This document shows, one piece after another, positions 5,047 to 6,290 of a stretch of 6,290 nt of DNA; the stretch's first letter is position 1; each line of letters starts with the position of its first letter. A program made the position numbers and the translations under genes. The DNA is from Gemmatimonadaceae bacterium (lineage in GTDB: Bacteria; Gemmatimonadota; Gemmatimonadetes; Gemmatimonadales; Gemmatimonadaceae). Location of the stretch: the NCBI GenBank assembly GCA_025451425.1, contig JANWKK010000041.1, positions 1-6,290 on the forward strand. Reading direction: 5' to 3'. The notes under the pieces were generated by a model. That model saw nothing but the letters and a program-made list of their open reading frames with translations, was not told the origin of the DNA and did not search any database.

Positions 5047-5976
5047 ATGCCACGACCGCGCGGGTGTCGGAGATCTGTTTCAGCGTGCCGGGGAAGCCGG
5101 CTGTCGATAGTCATTGCCGCGGCGTTCCTGTTTGCGGCCTGCTCGCGCTCGCAACCGGCAGCGGTGAGCGCCGCTCATGATGGCGCCGCCGACGTCGACT
5201 CCACCGCCGTCAACTGGAGGCCGAACTACATCACGGAGGCGGTATCGCGCGCGGATTCGTTGATTCTGCGCCGAGCGTACGGCGTCGAGGATCCGCACCG
5301 TCTGTACCTGTCGGACTCCACCGGGCAGGGCCTGCTCAAGTATGATACCAGCGTCAAGCGCTGTCGAATCTGTTACGTCAACAGTTACCGCGTGGGTTAT
5401 GTGTCGGTGCGGCGGGCTGGGGAGTCATGGGAGCAAGTGGAACATCGCGTGCGCACGTCGCCCGCTCGCACGTTCGCCGCGGGCGCGCACGCGACCAGCA
5501 ACTCGACAGCAGATCTGGATCCGGCCATTCGCGCGGAGGTCGAAGCGATGCTTCGGGCGGCGCACTCGGCCGGGTTTCATCTTCGCGTAACGGCGACCTA
5601 TCGCTCCTTACGTCATGAAGCGTATCTCATGTCGGAAGGTCGCAACCGAACGCACACGCTGACGTCGCTGCATTCGTACGGACGCGCGATCGACATCGTG
5701 ATCGACGACGGCAATCTCGCTCATGCGCAGACGCAGCGAGACTGGATTGCGTTCAGGCGATGGGTAACACGCTATCCCACCGCGAAAGACGAATCGTTTC
5801 GCCTGCTCGGCCAGATCGATCGGAGCTGGGACTGGCCGCACGTCACGGTGCCTTCGTCGACAGTCGGCTTTCGCTCCGTGGAAGCGGCCGTCGCCCGCGG
5901 GCGCAGGTGTCTGGCGCCGCGCGCGAGGATATCGTGCAACTTCCAGCCGAATCTTCCGCATCGGCTTACCCGATGA
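5047..5976 (+). CDS. Lipoprotein M15-family (VanY/CwlK-like) peptidoglycan peptidase
   Basis: This 309-residue protein starts with a basic, rather long n-region, then the hydrophobic stretch LSIVIAAAFLFAAC with lipobox FAAC (Cys at about residue 32), so it is probably a lipid-anchored envelope protein. The C-terminal half carries the M15 metallopeptidase signature: VTATYRS (181-187, conserved Arg186), SLHSYGRAIDI (207-217, the family's SxHxxGxAxD with zinc ligands His209 and Asp216) and WDWPHV (261-266, the DxPH motif with Asp262 as likely catalytic acid/base and His265 as third zinc ligand). M15 enzymes cleave D-Ala-D-Ala or L-Ala-D-Glu bonds in peptidoglycan; which bond is cut here is not determined. 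Residues about 45-170 form an unassigned N-terminal region with two Cys in KRCRICYVNS. The only upstream in-frame start after the stop at 5011 is the ATG at 5047, which has a poor ribosome site. The last roughly 25 residues, Arg-rich and Pro-rich, overlap the M20 remnant in another frame and may be a replaced C-terminus. Confidence 0.82.
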   Translation: MPRPRGCRRSVSACRGSRLSIVIAAAFLFAACSRSQPAAVSAAHDGAADVDSTAVNWRPNYITEAVSRADSLILRRAYGVEDPHRLYLSDSTGQGLLKYDTSVKRCRICYVNSYRVGYVSVRRAGESWEQVEHRVRTSPARTFAAGAHATSNSTADLDPAIRAEVEAMLRAAHSAGFHLRVTATYRSLRHEAYLMSEGRNRTHTLTSLHSYGRAIDIVIDDGNLAHAQTQRDWIAFRRWVTRYPTAKDESFRLLGQIDRSWDWPHVTVPSSTVGFRSVEAAVARGRRCLAPRARISCNFQPNLPHRLTR

Positions 5977-6133
5977 CAATGCACACGCGCCCAATGAACA
6001 CATCGATCTCGCATACACCCAGCAGGGCGTCATCGCCGCGGCACACGTGTGTGCGGAGATCGGAAGCACCGCAACGAGCACCCGAGTAACGGGGGGGGTC
6101 TTGAAAATGATTCGGAGTAACTATTACGGCTGA
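5954..6133 (+). pseudogene. C-terminal remnant of an M20-family peptidase/deacylase
   Basis: A frame with no usable start reads FRIGLPDDNAHAPNEHIDLA and continues YTQQGVIAAAHVCAEIG, then an unconserved tail to a TGA at 6131-6133. GLPDDNxHAPNE is a strong signature of the C-terminal catalytic-domain end of M20 enzymes (ArgE/DapE/CPG2-like), and the following helix with G(I/V)xAAAH is also typical. In intact M20 proteins of about 450 residues this His lies near the very end, so only about 35 homologous residues survive and the zinc-site Asp, Glu and other ligands are gone. Sequence upstream of about 5954 in this frame shows no M20 character, and the fragment is one frame off from the M15 gene, whose stop (5974-5976) falls inside it. 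It is best read as a deletion scar fused to the 3' end of the M15 gene. The tail contains a run of eight G. Confidence 0.75.
6091..6098. repeat. Homopolymer run of eight G
   Basis: G8 is the longest homopolymer in the window and lies just downstream of the conserved part of the M20 remnant. Such runs are prone to slippage and to sequencing error, so the frame of the remnant's tail is unreliable. Confidence 0.6.
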
Positions 6134-6139
6134 TCGCGC

Positions 6140-6184
6140 AAAACGGGGCGAGATCGCGCGTCATGCGTGCGCGATCTCGCCCCG
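6140..6184 (-). terminator. Intrinsic terminator with a perfect 16-bp stem, minus strand
   Basis: CGGGGCGAGATCGCGC (6144-6159) and GCGCGATCTCGCCCCG (6169-6184) are perfect inverted arms around a 9-base loop. On the minus strand the stem is followed directly by TTTT (complement of AAAA at 6140-6143), as expected for termination of the minus-strand gene ending at 6212. On the + strand no T run follows (GATCACTCTC), so termination there is less likely, though the hairpin may block read-through from the M15/M20 side. Confidence 0.75.
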
Positions 6185-6187
6185 GAT

Positions 6188-6201
6188 CACTCTCGCGAGT
6201 G
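6188..6201. repeat. Small dyad between the minus-strand gene and its terminator
   Basis: CACTC-TCGC-GAGTG is a 5-bp inverted repeat, and an alternative 8-bp palindrome CTCGCGAG overlaps it. It lies 3' of the minus-strand stop codon and before the large stem. It may fold in the mRNA tail; no specific function is apparent. Confidence 0.3.
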
Positions 6202-6211
6202 TCTTACCGAC

Positions 6212-6290
6212 TCACGGCGCCAGCACTGCCGCGATCAGCTTGCCACCTTGTCGCGGATTTCCTTCATAATAGAACACGTACAGCTTGTGC
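6212..6290 (-). CDS. C-terminal end of an unrecognised minus-strand protein, truncated by the window
   Basis: Reading the minus strand from the window edge gives 25 codons, HKLYVFYYEGNPRQGGKLIA followed by AVLAP, then TGA (6214-6212). The alternating hydrophobic pattern looks like two final beta strands joined by a Gly-rich turn. The gene call is supported by the strong intrinsic terminator whose stem begins 27 bases past the stop in the right orientation. I do not recognise the family from so little sequence. Confidence 0.6.
   Translation of the reverse strand, partial: HKLYVFYYEGNPRQGGKLIAAVLAP

Noticed and set aside
5608..6081. 157-codon minus-strand ORF over the M15/M20 junction
   Set aside because: It is antisense to the conserved M15 zinc motifs and the M20 signature and has no motif of its own.

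Overview
The window looks like chromosomal DNA from a GC-rich soil or environmental bacterium, roughly 60% G+C by eye. The mix of families suggests Gemmatimonadota or a similarly GC-rich phylum such as Acidobacteriota: a TolB-like/TPR protein of the kinase-associated type, an exported sugar-dehydrogenase-like propeller, a lipoprotein beta-propeller, a stand-alone VOC protein and a lipoprotein M15 peptidase. This is an inference from family style; no taxonomic marker gene is present. I see no phage, transposase, CRISPR or rRNA/tRNA signal.

Layout, left to right. A TPR protein truncated by the window edge (+, 1-1166) converges on an exported PQQ-dependent sugar-dehydrogenase-like protein (-, 1430-2650). 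The roughly 260 bp between them is not empty: it holds a zinc-dependent alcohol dehydrogenase fossil on the minus strand, in three collinear pieces that use all three minus frames. From 2651 to 3241 there is a lower-GC region with no convincing full-length gene. It holds a possible +-strand promoter, a DUF1697-like N-terminal scrap, base-paired elements and a good +-strand intrinsic terminator ending at 3070. Next come a short leader-like ORF (3163-3234), a lipoprotein resembling the SBP56/methanethiol oxidase family (3242-4483) and a VOC protein (4558-4944), which are probably co-transcribed. An M15 (VanY/CwlK-like) lipoprotein peptidase follows (5047-5976). Its 3' end runs into the C-terminal remnant of an M20 peptidase in another frame (about 5954-6133). 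A perfect 16-bp stem with a T run on the minus strand (6140-6184) terminates a minus-strand gene of which only the last 25 codons are visible (6212-6290).

The complete genes mostly encode envelope or exported proteins: a signal peptide on the dehydrogenase-like protein, and lipoboxes on the propeller and on the M15 peptidase. They do not form an obvious pathway. The most distinctive property of the window is that its spacers are built from gene fossils carrying internal deletions, visible only by reading short frames with no start codon. I do not see a convincing novel defence, mobile or biosynthetic system. The best candidate for something undescribed is the terminated, structured +-strand element at about 2746-3070.
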